NCBI GenBank assembly: GCA_963932465.1
Contig: OZ010786.1
Span: forward strand, 538,845,073-538,909,072
From: Maratus speciosus
Lineage: Eukaryota > Arthropoda > Arachnida > Araneae > Salticidae
Direction: 5' to 3'
DNA length: 64,000 nucleotides
Shown here: one piece after another, positions 1-12,197 of the stretch
How the letters are laid out: every line of letters begins with the position of its first letter
Numbering within the stretch: the stretch's first letter is position 1
Notes under the pieces: model-generated
The model's input: only the letters and a program-made list of their open reading frames with translations
What the model was told of the DNA's origin: nothing
Databases searched by the model: none
Program-made: the position numbers and the translations under genes

Positions 1-411
1 TTTGGAACACGGATATTTTATGCGGTGGAAATTTTGAAACAAATTTGAAACAGTATTGAATATGACTTTCTTATTTTTTCGCTATTGTGGTGTTTTAGAT
101 TTATAAAGATTTGTGTAAACTTTTTATATGAATCAAAGTAGTACTTATACGAAGTAGAAAAATATTAACTTCTTTATGAAGTTTGAGTGATATATTTGAC
201 ATAAAGGATTTGTGTCCTGGTAGTTACGCATATTTTAGAGTTTCTGAAATGTTGTTACCAAGTACAGTATTTCTAAAGGATATTTACGATTAAGGAAAAG
301 AATAATTTTAGAGATTTCGAATTATGTAACATAAGTTTTATGTCGTCTTTAGTGCTTTGCTTTACATATGACTGGATATCTTCAAAGGATTTTAACAGAT
401 TTTTGATTGAA

Positions 412-529
412 ATGTCGCTTATTTTTACAATGGCAGGATGTATTTTATTTTGGGAATTATTTGTAAGTTTCTGGACTGAGGTTTCTGGGATACGTGCACA
501 GTCTCCAGCTACGAATGAACAACCGTGGG
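412..529 (+). CDS. Candidate first coding exon with signal peptide (partial gene)
   Basis: An open frame starts at ATG 412 and runs into a consensus donor (GGG|GTAAGT, GT at 530-531). The exon would end after the first base of a codon (phase 1), common for signal-peptide exons. The about 40 encoded residues begin MSLIFTMAGCILFWELFVSF, a strongly hydrophobic stretch, followed by a small/polar segment with a plausible signal-peptidase site near SGIRA|QS. I prefer ATG 412 over the in-frame ATG at 340 because it has purine context (GAA-ATG) and puts the hydrophobic core at the N terminus. That would make a secreted or type I membrane protein whose remaining exons lie beyond 64 kb, or the frame is chance. 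No family can be named. Inference rests on signal peptide plus donor only. Confidence 0.4.
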
Positions 530-540
530 GTAAGTAATAT

Positions 541-1020
541 AAAACTTATATTAAAATTAATGCCCTTTTCTCTGCTAATGTGCATAAATGTGTAAATTAA
601 TGGTTACGGCAGAAATAAAATATCGATTGAAAGAAAAAATAATAAACATAACGGAAACTCATTATTTATTCATTTTTTCGAATTTAAATTATCCTTGTTA
701 TGTTTACACATATAGCATTTTGTTAAGTACTTCTAATAAGCATAACTTGAAGCGTAATTTCAATAATTTTCATAGAATCATCCTGTTAAATTTAGATAAA
801 TGTAAATTGCCTGAAAATTATATTTCATTCATGATATTAATACTTTTCGTTAATTATTTCTCAACGTTTGTGATTCTATATAATATATGAAGGTATGATA
901 ATTTAAAATCAGGTTCTAATAATTCTCACTGTACAACATGTACATTGAAAAATATAATCATTAGAAAGCAAAGTTTTTTCAACTTATTTATTATAAATAA
1001 GCATGTAGTTCGTTACTAGA
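541..1020. other. No gene recognised; AT-rich, intron-like
   Basis: Downstream of the candidate donor. The 100-codon open frame near 588-890 has no recognisable domain, and its composition matches the surrounding AT-rich sequence. Confidence 0.5.
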
Positions 1021-1238
1021 TTAACCCTTTAAGGTTGATGTTTCATTTTTGGATCACTTCATTTTAATCCCAAAATCGCACACTGGCACTAGAATTTTGG
1101 ATATAAAATTTAAATTTTTTTTATGTACGTGAAGTAAAGCTTTTACTTATTTTTAAATACATTTGTTTGTCAATTCCGGTGTCATTCAATCATTTCAGTA
1201 TTTTACAAATACAAATACTTTGCTCCTGAAAGGGTTAA
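1021..1238. mobile_element. TTAA-flanked MITE (218 bp, piggyBac-like termini)
   Basis: It begins TTAACCCTTTAAGG and ends CCTGAAAGGGTTAA. The termini are inverted repeats of about 14 bp beginning at a TTAA on both sides. TTAA target use and CCC-start termini are typical of piggyBac-type elements. There is no coding capacity. Confidence 0.7.
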
Positions 1239-2724
1239 GCCGTTAATTCATATTCTCTCCGAAAGCCCTATTTAAAACTGATTTTCTCTAAGTTTCATGT
1301 CATAAACTATTCATAAAAGAAGAGGTCTTAAAAAAATATATATTTTTTGTATCACATATGCTCGCATTAAAAGAATTAAGAAAATTTCTTTTAATTATTT
1401 TGTATATGAATACAACAACATTTTAAATTATAATACAAAATTAAACACAAAATTTCAAATTTTAATATATATTTCGAAATATGGATTTTTTAACAGTTTC
1501 TAATACATAATTTATGTTTTCGTATTTCGATTGTTTGTGGAAAATAATGGATAATATTTTAGCAGCATTTTTTATATCTCTTTTGTCACAAATAAAAAAT
1601 GCTTAAGTATATTTATTTTATTATAAAGCTATTAGATAAGTAAAACATACGAAATAGAGGTTAATGTGATAAAACACGCAATAAAATAATCATCCAAGAT
1701 AAGTAAATTTCCACAAATAATTTTACTAATGATCCAAAAGAGATATAATGTGATATGATGAAAAATTGTTTTATTGTAACATTTTATTATAACATTAATG
1801 GTTTTATGTTATAAGTAAAAGATTAAAAAAAAAAAAAATTAAATTAAGCCGCTCATTATATCAGAAATAAATAACACTTAAAAATATTTAAAATATGTGG
1901 AAAGTGATAAACTTCGGAATCAAATAATAATAACATTTTCTATGTTATTTTTTCTTCATTTATTAATAGATATTAAATTAATTTGTTTACATTTTTTTCA
2001 AAATAATTTCTTTTTCAATATGAGATTTTTACAGTCTTTTTTTAATTTGGTATAATGTTTAAAAAATACGTATATACACTTGCCAAATGTTCATAATGTC
2101 GTATAGTTATTGTATTACTACATCTTACTGTGCGCATAAAATTATCTAACGTGAAAAAAATATATGTTTTTTTTGTTTTGTTTTTTGTCTTTGATTTTAT
2201 TTGATTTATAAATTTCTTAATCCTGTTGTCCTTGATTTGTTCCTTTTGGTTGATATTAACGAGGAGGTGCACTATAGCCTTTATTAGAGCGTCATTTACA
2301 ATGTCAATCAAACATTATTTTTAGCACATTAATAGTGCTACTTCTGATGATTCTGAAAAGGAAATTTGTATTTAAATGACAGAATACAATCTTTTATAAG
2401 AGAAATATAGAGAGAAGCTCGCAAAAACTTCATGAAAATTAAAATTAATTAATTTAGTATAGGAAATATTTATTAGACTTTCGTTCGTATTATAATTCGT
2501 ACATGCACAATTTTGAACCTCTTTTTAATTATTGGTTTAAAAGAGTTTGACTTTTAGTACTGAAGTAGTTACGATATAATAGTGTTATACATGATTAATA
2601 AAATGCAATATTTTACCTTTAAACGAGATAATACAATTTTTTATAACAGAAATCATGTGATGAAACATTAGCTTGCAAACTAGGAAAATTCCTTATAAAA
2701 GTACAAGTCCATCAAAATTAAATA
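1239..2724. other. No gene recognised; AT-rich intergenic/intronic
   Basis: Only short A/T runs and no open frame with recognisable content. The minus-strand 89-codon frame at 2042-2311 is low complexity (K/N/I-rich) and is not supported. Confidence 0.5.
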
Positions 2725-2897
2725 CAGTAAAAACTCCATTAGGGATACTCCCTAACAGCAGACATCTGTATTAGAGAACACATTTCCAATCACCAAAACA
2801 TTTATTATTTGTATAATTCTACCTCTAAATACGGGGATTTCAGAATTACGAACAATTTCTGCTGTCCTGAGATGTCCATTATTTAAAAGTTTTACTG
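2725..2897. mobile_element. pogo-like MITE remnant with CAGTAAAA termini
   Basis: The left end, CAGTAAAAACTCCATTA after a TA, pairs with the right end TAAAAGTTTTACTG, giving imperfect inverted repeats. The right-hand TA has become CA. The style, TA target plus CAGTAAAACTCC-type ends, matches short Tc1/mariner/pogo derivatives. Length is 173 bp, non-coding. Confidence 0.45.
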
Positions 2898-3924
2898 CAT
2901 TTTAGAAAGGAAAATTCCACTTTTTGCTTCCATTGTGCGTTTTGGTCTCCATTCGTAATCCCCCAAATTTTCGACATCTTTTAGAATGATGATTCAAATT
3001 TAGTTATAATGTGGTTGTCTTATAGTAAGTACTATGTCGTACATTACTGAACTATTATCCTTAATTTAAATACTACATAACAATTTTTACACCATAAAAC
3101 TTAAAATAAGGAAAATGAGTGATGGGATGTAATTATCTAAATAATTCATTTTTTTTTAAAAATCAGAACGAGGAAGTATAGATTTATTTACGTTTTTCCT
3201 GGTATTATGTTTAACAAATTCTTGCGAAAACTATGTTGGTTTTATCGAAAAGGGTATGGAACAAAAATCTTGAATTTAAATGAGTTTTAATTAACGACAT
3301 ATGATTGATTTTCTGCAAAAAATCATAATAAACTTTTTGAAAACTACTTAAAAAAATAAATAAACCAATTATGATTTTGAAAGCGTTAAAATATTATCAA
3401 ACTTCGAACGATTTATGTCAGAGACGCATAATAAAAATTGTGTAGCAGGTAATTATGTTATTCGGGACATTTAACATTTTTGTATTCCGAGACAATTTGA
3501 CATTTAAGTCATTGCTTTAGAATTAACTGAAGTGGGCGAATGATTTGCGAGAAAAAATAGTTAAATAGCACAGAGATTTTTTTTTTAATTAAAGACATAC
3601 AGCAGTCGCACAGTTTTTTGGGGATAAATAACACTTTCTAAATATATGCATTCATTTGATACATGATATCACGTTTCACCTCTTATGTTTAATGACTTTT
3701 AAATATTGAAAAAATCTGCATGTATCATGTATATATTCAAGGAGTTACTTTAATAGTTATTTGCTGCAAAATTTAATGTTAATAATCCGTCCGTTTTAAG
3801 CATTGCGATAATAATTTTTTTTGTTATATTTTTATTAAGTTTGTTTATTGACTTATTACAGAAACTAAGCATTTTCTGAAACACATTTTTTTTTTCCTAA
3901 TTTTTATGATTTTAAATTTATATA

Positions 3925-3955
<31 letters not shown>

Positions 3956-5116
3956 TACATAACGGTTTGTACATACTTACACGAATTTAATTTAATGTTC
4001 ATTGATCCTATGACATCTAAACCATATAAATTTATAAGAAATAATTTATAAATATTTAAAAATGAAATTGAATTTAATTCCCTTTCAAACTGTGTGACCT
4101 AAAACGTATATCATGTTCTATATATATTTATCCTTCCGTTATTCGTCGATTAATGGGAGAATTTCCATAAAAAAATTCTTTTCAGTTTTAAAAACAAAAA
4201 AGTCCCATCTATTTTACAAATATTGTTTTGCTATTTATATTCCTTTGTATCCCTAGGCATTTACGAAAAAACAATAAGAATATTATTAAAATTTTCATGG
4301 ATGATTATTTGAACACACTAAAAATTTAATATTTCTTTTTTAAATACACGTGAAAATACTTCTTCATAATTCTAAATTTTATATTTAAAAATGTAGTGTA
4401 TGTTTACTAACAAATAAAACAATTCAAAATGCATGAACATAATAATGATATTTCTTTACTAAATATATTGCTTGTTCTTATAAAAGAGCTTAAAGGTAAA
4501 TAATATATATTTTTTGATACATAAAAAAGAAATTTGTGCTAACAAAGTTGTGCCGTACATATTTTAATTTAAAAGCAGACTTTTTTCCCTTTGGAATGCG
4601 TAACTGAAAAATAAAAAGTTGAATAAAAGTGAGTAAGTCAAATAAAGAAAAAAATAATGGAATTTCATATTAAATATAAAAATACCATTTATTTACCGGA
4701 TAACTCTCATACAATATACTAACTTCAGTTTGGTTTAAATACAGAAAAATATTTTTTTCTTATATAAAAGTTCACTGTAAACATTATTAAAATAATTGCT
4801 GTTACGATAAATAATGGGTTATAATAAAAGGTGATTAAAATAATTTATTCACATTTTTAACGTAATGTATAAATTTACATTTCATAAATTTATAAATTTT
4901 TAAGGTCTTCGAAATGTATTGATGAGCATTTAGCTTTACTATATATTCTGAATTTATTTTTCTGTTATTTTGTAAAAACACGAAAAAAAATCTATTATAA
5001 TTTTAAATAAATTCAGTTTCAAAGCTACGTCGCAAATAATCCAGTTGCTATTTAAGATTTGAACTTATCTAAACTGCATGTATTTCTCTATATTTTTATA
5101 CTAATTGAAGTATTAT
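2898..5116. other. No gene recognised; contains (TA)n near 3919-3955
   Basis: AT-rich DNA with a TA-dinucleotide microsatellite interrupted once by ACA. I see no coding or element structure. Confidence 0.5.
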
Positions 5117-5333
5117 TTAAAACCCTTAATTTTTTCTCCCGTGATATTCATGGGCTGCGTCGTTTAATCAGATTGTTTGATTCCCACCAGTTTTATGAAA
5201 TAGTGTATTTGGCTTTATTATAGTATCATTTTATCTGTCCTTAAATAATATGAATATTTCTTTTCAAAAAAGTGGTGCCAATAAGCAATTTGAACTTTCA
5301 AACCGTAATTTAATGCGACTGTTAAGGGGGAAA
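5117..5333. mobile_element. Degenerate TTAA element (same family as 13954-14538)
   Basis: The left end is TTAAAACCCTTAATTTTTTC followed by a CTCCCGTGATATTCATGGGC stretch. It closely matches the left end of the element at 13954. The right end, GCGACTGTTAAGGGG, matches that element's right end, but the terminal TTAA is lost. Confidence 0.5.
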
Positions 5334-6669
5334 TAGTGGGATTAAAAAAAGGAGAAAAAACGAAAAAAAATGACTAATCTCCATTCTTGATTCAAGCAAA
5401 TCGACTATTTAAATATGATTTAAAATAAATATATACATTTGTCATATGATGTTTCGTAATGATCATGTTATTTTATAAAGATGACAATAAAAGTATGGAG
5501 AGTAAATTTTCGATTTATTTTAAAGGATAACTTTCCCGATTAAATATATTTTTCTTGGTAACATTTGTTAAAATATATGTTCTAGTAAATATCTACACTA
5601 TACAAACAATTCATTTTACACGACTTTTATAAGTAGCTTCATAAAATAAACTTTCGAAAAACAGTTTCATAAAGTTTATTTTATGTATTATGAAGTTTTA
5701 TCATTTTCCGTAGTACACTTTTTTAGTAATTATTTGTTATTTTTAAGCAAATGAAAACATCTTCGTAATTATCTATAAGAAATGTTTTATATTAAATTGC
5801 GGTATCCGGCCTGAAATTTTAAAGTTGTTTTTGTAAATACTTTGTATATAGAATTAATAATCTACAGTATATCTGTGAATTGCGTTAAAATTTCATAAGT
5901 AATTATTTTTTCACATGTTTAAACATTACAAAGATGTATCCACACACGATATTAAAGCAACCAAAAGCAGAATAAATAAATAAATAAATTATTATTCAAT
6001 TCAAGTGTTGAATCATGGCTTCCAGTTATGTTTATGGTATAATATATAAGGTTTGCAGTAACAATTTATTTTAAAAAATGTAGAAAATTATTGTAGAAAA
6101 TATAACGACTAATAATATATCAAATAATTATTCTGAACATTTAACAATGAATTCCTTAATTTTTCTAAACAGATAAATCCAATGATTTCTAATAAAAAAA
6201 AAAAAATCTTTTCATGTAAAAAATATTGCAATACAAGAAATTGTTCAAAAGTTTAAAAAAACCTGCTTAAAATCATGAATTTTATTAATGCAAATTTTAA
6301 TAATAAAAAATAAAACCTGCTAAGATATAACCTCATGGGAACAGAAAAATATTTCATATTAGACGTGTTCTACCTCAAAGGTATGATTGTTTTGTATTTT
6401 CCTCGACAGGAACATAAAAAAAGAAATATTTTTAAAAGATATTCCATGTTAGATGTGCACTTTTAATACATCCGTACCAATAATATTATGAACTTGATTA
6501 TAATACAATAATTATAATGTGTAATGCAATTATATAGTAATTACGTTATGTATAGATGAAAAAAAGGAAAAAAATGTATTCTCATACATTTTCTCGTTAT
6601 TTAGCTTTAACTACAGCGCATATAAAGAAGCATTTCTTTTTAAATACCATACATTCAGTTTAAAATAAC
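5334..6669. other. No gene recognised
   Basis: AT-rich sequence with short A runs; no open frame or repeat structure that I can support. Confidence 0.45.
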
Positions 6670-6964
6670 AATGCTGTGGGTGATCGGTTAACGAAATTAA
6701 TCCGCTCCAAAACAGTATTCGCTATACGCATGAAAGGTTCGTTAACTGATCATAGTATAGATTTGTATTGGAATTCAATTAATTAGTTCTTAAAAGCTAA
6801 AAAGTATATAAAATATAATATAAATAGTACCTTTATAATCATATGCGTCCTTATTTAATATGGTCAAATCGTATTTTAATGGTTTTGTCCGTGTCAGGTT
6901 TTATTTAAAAAAATAAATGACATGCCTTTTGTAAACACTTTTAGGATTACATGCATTGACTACG

Positions 6965-7244
6965 CACTGTAAAAAAAACAAAAAAAAAACAAAACAAAAA
7001 AAAAACGATTAGTCTTATGAAGGAAACGGAAAAATAGTATCCCTTATCGTACCGGAAACTTTTCAGACCCAGCTTAGAATAAAATCCATAAAAAAAAGGA
7101 AATAGTCAATAAAACGTTATTTTACGGATTTTACTAAGATTTTACGGATTTTATTCCCAGCTGAGTTGGATATTTTTCCGGTACGATAAGGGCAACTATT
7201 TTACCGATTCCTACAGGAAAACTGGTCGTATTTATATTACAGTG
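6965..7244. mobile_element. Palindromic MITE, copy 1 (280 bp)
   Basis: CACTGTAAAA left end and TTACAGTG right end. The interior is a near-complete inverted repeat: GGAAACGG...CCCTTATCGTACCGG on the left mirrors CCGGTACGATAAGGGCAAC on the right. A second copy lies at 7531-7808. Non-coding foldback element. Confidence 0.7.
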
Positions 7245-7530
7245 TGCCATTAGATCATATAAATTTGCCACATTGATCTTTCAAAAAGGCCTTAGTTCGC
7301 AAAGCATCGTGTTTACTGCAGTTCCGATAAGCTCAAATGGGGCCTAGAGATGTTAATAAAATGTGAACTAAACTTAAATGAAAATAATTAATTTGCAATT
7401 AAAAATATTTTTTAAAGGAACGTAAAATATGAAACATAATGTTTCTAATTTCCTTTTTTCTAATTTGTGGGCCCTAAAATATATGGTCCGAACCCCAGAT
7501 GGTCCATGGATTATTTAGCACATAAGTATA

Positions 7531-7808
7531 CACTTAAAAAAAATTAATAATAAATAAATAAATTAATTAAAAAATACGACCAGTTTTCCTGTAGGAATCA
7601 GAAAAATAATTGCCCTCATCGCACTGGAAAATTTTCCGACCCAGCTCAAAATAAAATCCGCAAAAAAATAAGGAAATAGTCAATAAAACGGTATTTTACG
7701 GATTTTATTCCGGTCTGGGTCGGAAATTTTTCTGGTTTGATAAGGGCAACTATTTTTCCGATTCCTACAAAAAAACCGGTAGTTTTTTTTTTTTTTTCTT
7801 TTACAGTG
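7531..7808. mobile_element. Palindromic MITE, copy 2 (278 bp, TA duplication)
   Basis: Starts CACTTAAAA just after TA (7529-7530) and ends TTTTACAGTG just before TA (7809-7810). The interior matches copy 1 at 6965-7244, with the same GATTTTATTCC core and GATAAGGGCAACTATTTT arm. The TA target is as for Tc1/mariner-type MITEs. Confidence 0.75.
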
Positions 7809-8264
7809 TACAACTGTTAAAATGTATCTTATTCCGAACATAAAAATATTTCGCGAAAGAGTTCGTTAACCGATCACACAGTGTACTGTTATCCAACAGA
7901 AATTCTCAATTTCCAATAAACTAGGAATTGTGAACTTCTTTACCGTGTTTTGTGTCGTGCGAATTTTATAGACAATATATTAGATCATATGCTGATTATA
8001 AAAAATATTGCTTATTAGAATAAGTACTTTTAGTGTATTAAGTAATTAGTAACTGAAAAAAGAATGCGACTTTCCTGTATATTGTAATTTCACGTTAATT
8101 TGATGACAATTGGATTCGAAAATGTTTAATTACATAGCACGCAATATAATAAGGAAATAAAATTTATTGAATTCTTTTAAAAATAATTTAAACTTTACAT
8201 TAATGCAAGAGGTAATTTCAAATAATCTATGTGGCGTTGAAGAAAATGGCGTTCTATAGTATAC

Positions 8265-8494
8265 TAATTGTTTGATTTTTGAAGGCCAGTTATCTACTCT
8301 TGTGATAAGGGAAGTGTCCTCCGTGGGGGTCTTTCTAAGGGAGCCTAACGCGTATTTACGCATGGAAATCCAAGGTTTCGAAGAAAACCACGAAAACTCT
8401 GAAACGGTTAAGCCGACGCACACGATTGGGTTCGAACCCAGGACCTGCCGTGTACCAGCCTCGAGAGCAGTACTTCTCAGCCACTGGTGGCGCT
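8265..8494 (-). mobile_element. tRNA-derived SINE
   Basis: Read on the minus strand, the element starts GCGCCACCAGTGGCTGAG, giving an A-box-like TGGCTGAG...CTG near 8468-8483. The B box GGTTCGAACCC lies at 8428-8438. A 3' domain with GTGGTTTTC and CCATGCGTAAATACGCGTTA follows. The A-B spacing and promoter boxes are those of a tRNA-headed SINE. No cloverleaf can be completed, so it is not a tRNA gene. The 3' domain resembles one I recall in arachnid SINEs (memory only). The open frames on both strands here are incidental. Confidence 0.65.
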
Positions 8495-8851
8495 ATATTA
8501 TACTAATATTTGCAAAGATTACGAAAACTATGCATGATGACAGATTCTTCGTTTGTTACTACTTATTAAATAAAGAAAAGAGAGAAAATATAAGCTGAAT
8601 TTGCCTCTTTAGCTTTTTTTAGCTTATCTTTTCTAAGCTTATATTTTGATCTTCTTATCTGTAGCGAATCCTTAGCTTATCGTTTTTATGTTTTAATACT
8701 TATAAACTACACGGTAACGGCAATGGCGATAGCTAAAGTATTATTATTTGTAATGAAATTGCAAGACTGTATTGAAGGCTTTGCTGTACTTTATGTCTTT
8801 AGTTTGTGAAATTTCTTGTATTTTTCACTGTTAAAGAAAGGGGGGGGGGAT

Positions 8852-9112
8852 TAAAAAACGGAGATTCTACAGGCAATATAGACGCCAGTACTATTTCCGT
8901 ATTTTTACGGAAATGCTTCCCAATAAATTACAGAATATCAGAATATTTTTTTTTTAATTTTTTTTTTATTTTTTTTTTATTTTTATTTTATTTTTATTTT
9001 TTTTATTATTATTTTTTTTAATCGGAAATTTATCTATAACTTAGAGAAAATTTTCCGTACAAATACGGAAATAGTACTGGCATCTAGATTGTCAGTAGAA
9101 TCTCCGTTTTTT
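8852..9112. mobile_element. Foldback MITE with about 55-bp inverted arms
   Basis: TAAAAAACGGAGATTCTAC at 8852 is mirrored by GTAGAATCTCCGTTTTTTA ending at 9112. The arms continue through the CCAGTACTATTTCCGTA stretch. The loop is a T-rich run (8946-9020). Possible TA duplications at both ends. Confidence 0.65.
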
Positions 9113-10494
9113 AGTCCGTATTTTTTACAATGTTGGTATAAAATACAGGCTGCAAGTTGCCGGAAAATACCTATGTTTGAAAGAGATCTTTCTGATATTT
9201 GAACAGAAGAATTTCTTGAAGTTTTGAGCCTATGCTTCGATTTTTTTGTTATTAAGGCGAAAAAGAACGTACCCAACATTTTCGTTTCTAATAGTCAGAA
9301 GAACAAGAAGAAACACCCCTGTGATTTAACAAAAATGCGTCTATATATTGTTGAATTTCGCGCAATTTGTACATTAGATTTTAAAATTTTCTGAGTTTTG
9401 GGAGAAAATGTGTCTATCAAAGAGGGAAGTTTTGTGTTTTAACGAACTATAACAAACTGAAAAAATTCGCGGATTTATTTTTGCTTATTTATTTAGCAGA
9501 CGAACAACAAGCTCAAAGTCGCAGCTGTCACCCCACGTAGTTAGATCCTCGTCCTTATGCTACTCGCTGTTCGATGTTTTTACTTTAATGAATTTAATAT
9601 TTAAATTTGTCCAAGTACAATTTTTTAATTATTTTTAGAAAGCGTTGAAGCGTCGGCAAGTCTGTAGGAATCTCTCACGGGTTCTAGCAGTTTTTCCTCT
9701 ACATTGTTTTCAAAACAACAACAAACGTTTGTTAGCATTTAAAGACAACAAAGAAGGCATTCCCTAAAAACAATAGTTGCGAAATTCAAAATAATTACGT
9801 GATTAACATCCTAAATTTATTTATTAGCTTCGAAGGGACACTTCGAATTTCGAAAAATGTTTAAAGTTGAAGTTTCCAATTATTTATTGTTTTGTTCTTT
9901 TTTTTTTGGGGGGGGGGGGGGGGGTAAGTCATCACTGGCATACGGAATTCGGGCATTTGTGAAATTTATTATATTATCTTTCTTTATTAATTAATTTATT
10001 TGTATAAAAGTGATATCTTCTTGTTTCTGTTACTCAAAATTTGACTCGACACTTCTTTTGCACCAAAAGAATGATATTTAGGCCTTGAAATTCTTTGAAA
10101 CATGAAGGGCACCATACGCATCTTTATACGAGTATCTTATCGCAAACCGTGCATACTAGATTAATTCCAATTAAAGTAGTATTCCTTTTAACATTTTGAT
10201 GTTTATTACTTTAATACTACTACTAGAAATTGCTATAAATAAATATATCATTAACAGTTTTAAAATTCATTGGCGCATACAGTACGCCACTCGTATTTTT
10301 ATGTTATTATATACAGCCCGTATTTTTAAAGGTTAATGTAAGAAGATATAATGCAAAACTGAAAAATATACACAATAAAATTTCCCTATTTATTCCTGTG
10401 ATTCCGAAAAGACTCCTTTATCTTTTGACATATCAGAAAACCGTATTTTTTTCCGAGATTTAAAGAAGCATTTCAAAAAACAAAGATTTTTTTT
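9113..10494. other. No gene recognised; contains a G homopolymer near 9910-9924
   Basis: AT-rich DNA with a T run then about 15 G at 9901-9924. Nothing else structural is seen. Confidence 0.45.
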
Positions 10495-10502
10495 CTTCCA
10501 CT

Positions 10503-10692
10503 CAGTGTTGTCATTGGACTACTTTTTTTAAATTCAGATTTCTTGATTTGCACCTCTTTTTTGAAACGGTAAAATTCCCTTTGATTTTGCCTTAATTAAT
10601 ATGTCATTAAATAAGGCACATTTTACCATATCAAAAAAGTGGTGTCAATCAAGAATCTGATTTTAAAAAATGTAGCCCATCTGACAACACTG
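10503..10692. mobile_element. hAT-type MITE with perfect 8-bp target duplication
   Basis: The ends are CAGTGTTGTC and GACAACACTG, and the inverted arms extend about 75 bp. The 8 bases before (10495-10502) and after (10693-10700) are both CTTCCACT. An 8-bp duplication with CAGTG-type ends is the hAT signature. At 190 bp it is non-autonomous and must be mobilised in trans. Confidence 0.85.
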
Positions 10693-11182
10693 CTTCCACT
10701 GTTTCTTGGAAACACTTTCGAGTAGATTTTGAAACAACTTGGTCAGTTTTCTCGGCCTGGCATACAGGTTTTACGCATGCTGTTAATTCTCAAGAAGACA
10801 TTTCCATGTTCAACAAATATGTTTTACTGACAAACATGTTAAATTAATAAATATAACAATAATTAATAGTATTTTGTTAACATTAAAATTAATATTATTA
10901 CTCTTGCATGTATAAATTAAATTACACAGTTAGATATAATTAAGAATTGGTAGCGTCCTAAAATCTAAAATTCCGGTTTGGAAATCTGTTTAGTACACTA
11001 TAAAAGTTATACCGAAACTTTTCCCAGTATCAGCGGCAGCGAAAGATATTTGTTTTTATAAGATCTTCTTTAAATCTAGAAAATATTTTGGTTTCATATT
11101 TTTGAAAGATAAAGAACGCTGTTTTGAAATGTAGGTTACTTACAAGAGATCATTGTATACTTTCATTAGTGGTTATGTTATA

Positions 11183-12195
11183 CAGGGTGCAAAGGGAAGT
11201 CCCTTTAAACTGAAAATACTTTCGAACGGAGAGAGCTACAGCTATGAAAGGGAGGTGACGGTATAGTAAAGCGACTACGCCCGATTTAATGCAATCTACA
11301 GCAGCGCCCCTAATGACGAAATTTGGAAGATAGCCATTGCAAATCGAATACGAAAAGAGCATTTTTTCAATTAGAGTAAAATTTCCAATTAGAAAGTTTT
11401 AGAACATCAATTAATTAGTACGAAACGGCATTTCGTTTACATGTATAAGATGAATCTTCACCTGTATATCCAAAAATGTCCTTAATCGATGCACTCTATT
11501 TTGTGTAAAGGTTTGAATGGATTAGCCAGAACTATGAAGAAACACGCACAATTTATGGTATAAATACGTACTTATCAGAAGGTATTCTGACATCACGCAA
11601 AAAAAGGCAAATTGTCTGACAGTGATATGAAGTTAATAGTTAACATTCAGTATGTTAGAAAATTTCGCCATTGCTCACGATACACTTTTGTATTCGTGAG
11701 AGTAATTCTATGTGCACATTTCTCAGCATGGAAGTTCTGTTGCAAGCCTCTTCAATTCGACGACATATGTTAAATCTAAAATTTTAAATACACTGGAAAT
11801 TAAATTTTTACAGCCATTACAGCACAGAACAACGTCACAATCTGCAATTATACACTGCTATATTTCCGGATTTTGAATATGCAACGTACAATCGTTGCTC
11901 ATCGATTTCGGACATTTTTGGGTATCAGGCAACTATTTATCTTATCCGTGTGAGCCAAATGTCGCTTTGTACGAATTAGTTGATGCTTTAAAACTTTCTA
12001 ATTGGAAATTTTGCTCTATCTCTTTTCGTTTTTGATCTGTAATGGTTATTTTCCAAATTTCGCCACTAGGTGTGGTGCTGTCGTTTGCATTATTTCGGGC
12101 ATAGTTGCATTACTATATCGTTACCTCACTTGCATAGCTGTAGCTCTCTTCTTTCGCAAGTATTTTCAGTTAAAAGGACTTTCTTTTGCACCCTG
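11183..12195. mobile_element. Long-TIR Tc1/mariner-type element (1.0 kb, decayed)
   Basis: CAGGGTGCAAAGG at 11183 and TTTGCACCCTG ending at 12195, each bordered by TA (11181-11182 and 12196-12197). The arms are mirrored for about 300 bp, with divergence; for example GGACATTTTTGGG...TATC near 11900-11930 mirrors 11466-11490. The middle (11496-11890) is unique and holds a transposase-like tail. Mirror-image open frames at 11150-11362 (-) and 12002-12247 (+) are just the two arms. Confidence 0.75.
11660..11775 (-). pseudogene. Possible transposase C-terminal remnant
   Basis: On the minus strand one frame within the unique centre of the 11183-12195 element reads ICRRIEEACNRTS...LLSRIQKCIVSNGEIF, then a stop. 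This resembles the C-terminal RI-xx-AC...R-xx-C-xxx-NG-xx-F pattern of some mariner-like DDE transposases. It is short and the upstream catalytic part is not recognisable, so this is a weak family-pattern match, not a proven homologue. Confidence 0.35.
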
Positions 12196-12197
12196 TA

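Larger units (their letters stand above)
6670..7884. mobile_element. Possible TA-flanked element defined by GATCGGTTAACGAA ends
   Basis: TGATCGGTTAACGAA at 6681 recurs inverted at 6743-6757 (TTCGTTAACTGATCA) and again inverted at 7862-7876, where it is followed by CACACAGTG and a TA. Either one 1.2-kb element spans 6670-7884, or a short MITE lies at 6674-6757 with a separate element end at 7884. Two palindromic MITEs (6965 and 7531) lie inside the interval. Confidence 0.35.

Noticed and set aside
588..890. 100-codon + strand frame after the candidate first exon
   Set aside because: No homology pattern, AT-driven composition, and it would lie in the intron if the donor at 530 is used.
8420..8494. 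tRNA gene on the minus strand
   Set aside because: A and B boxes are present but acceptor and anticodon stems cannot be formed; the 3' tail shows it is a SINE.
8806..9021. 71-codon + strand frame
   Set aside because: Its C-terminal half is a translated T-rich loop of a foldback MITE.
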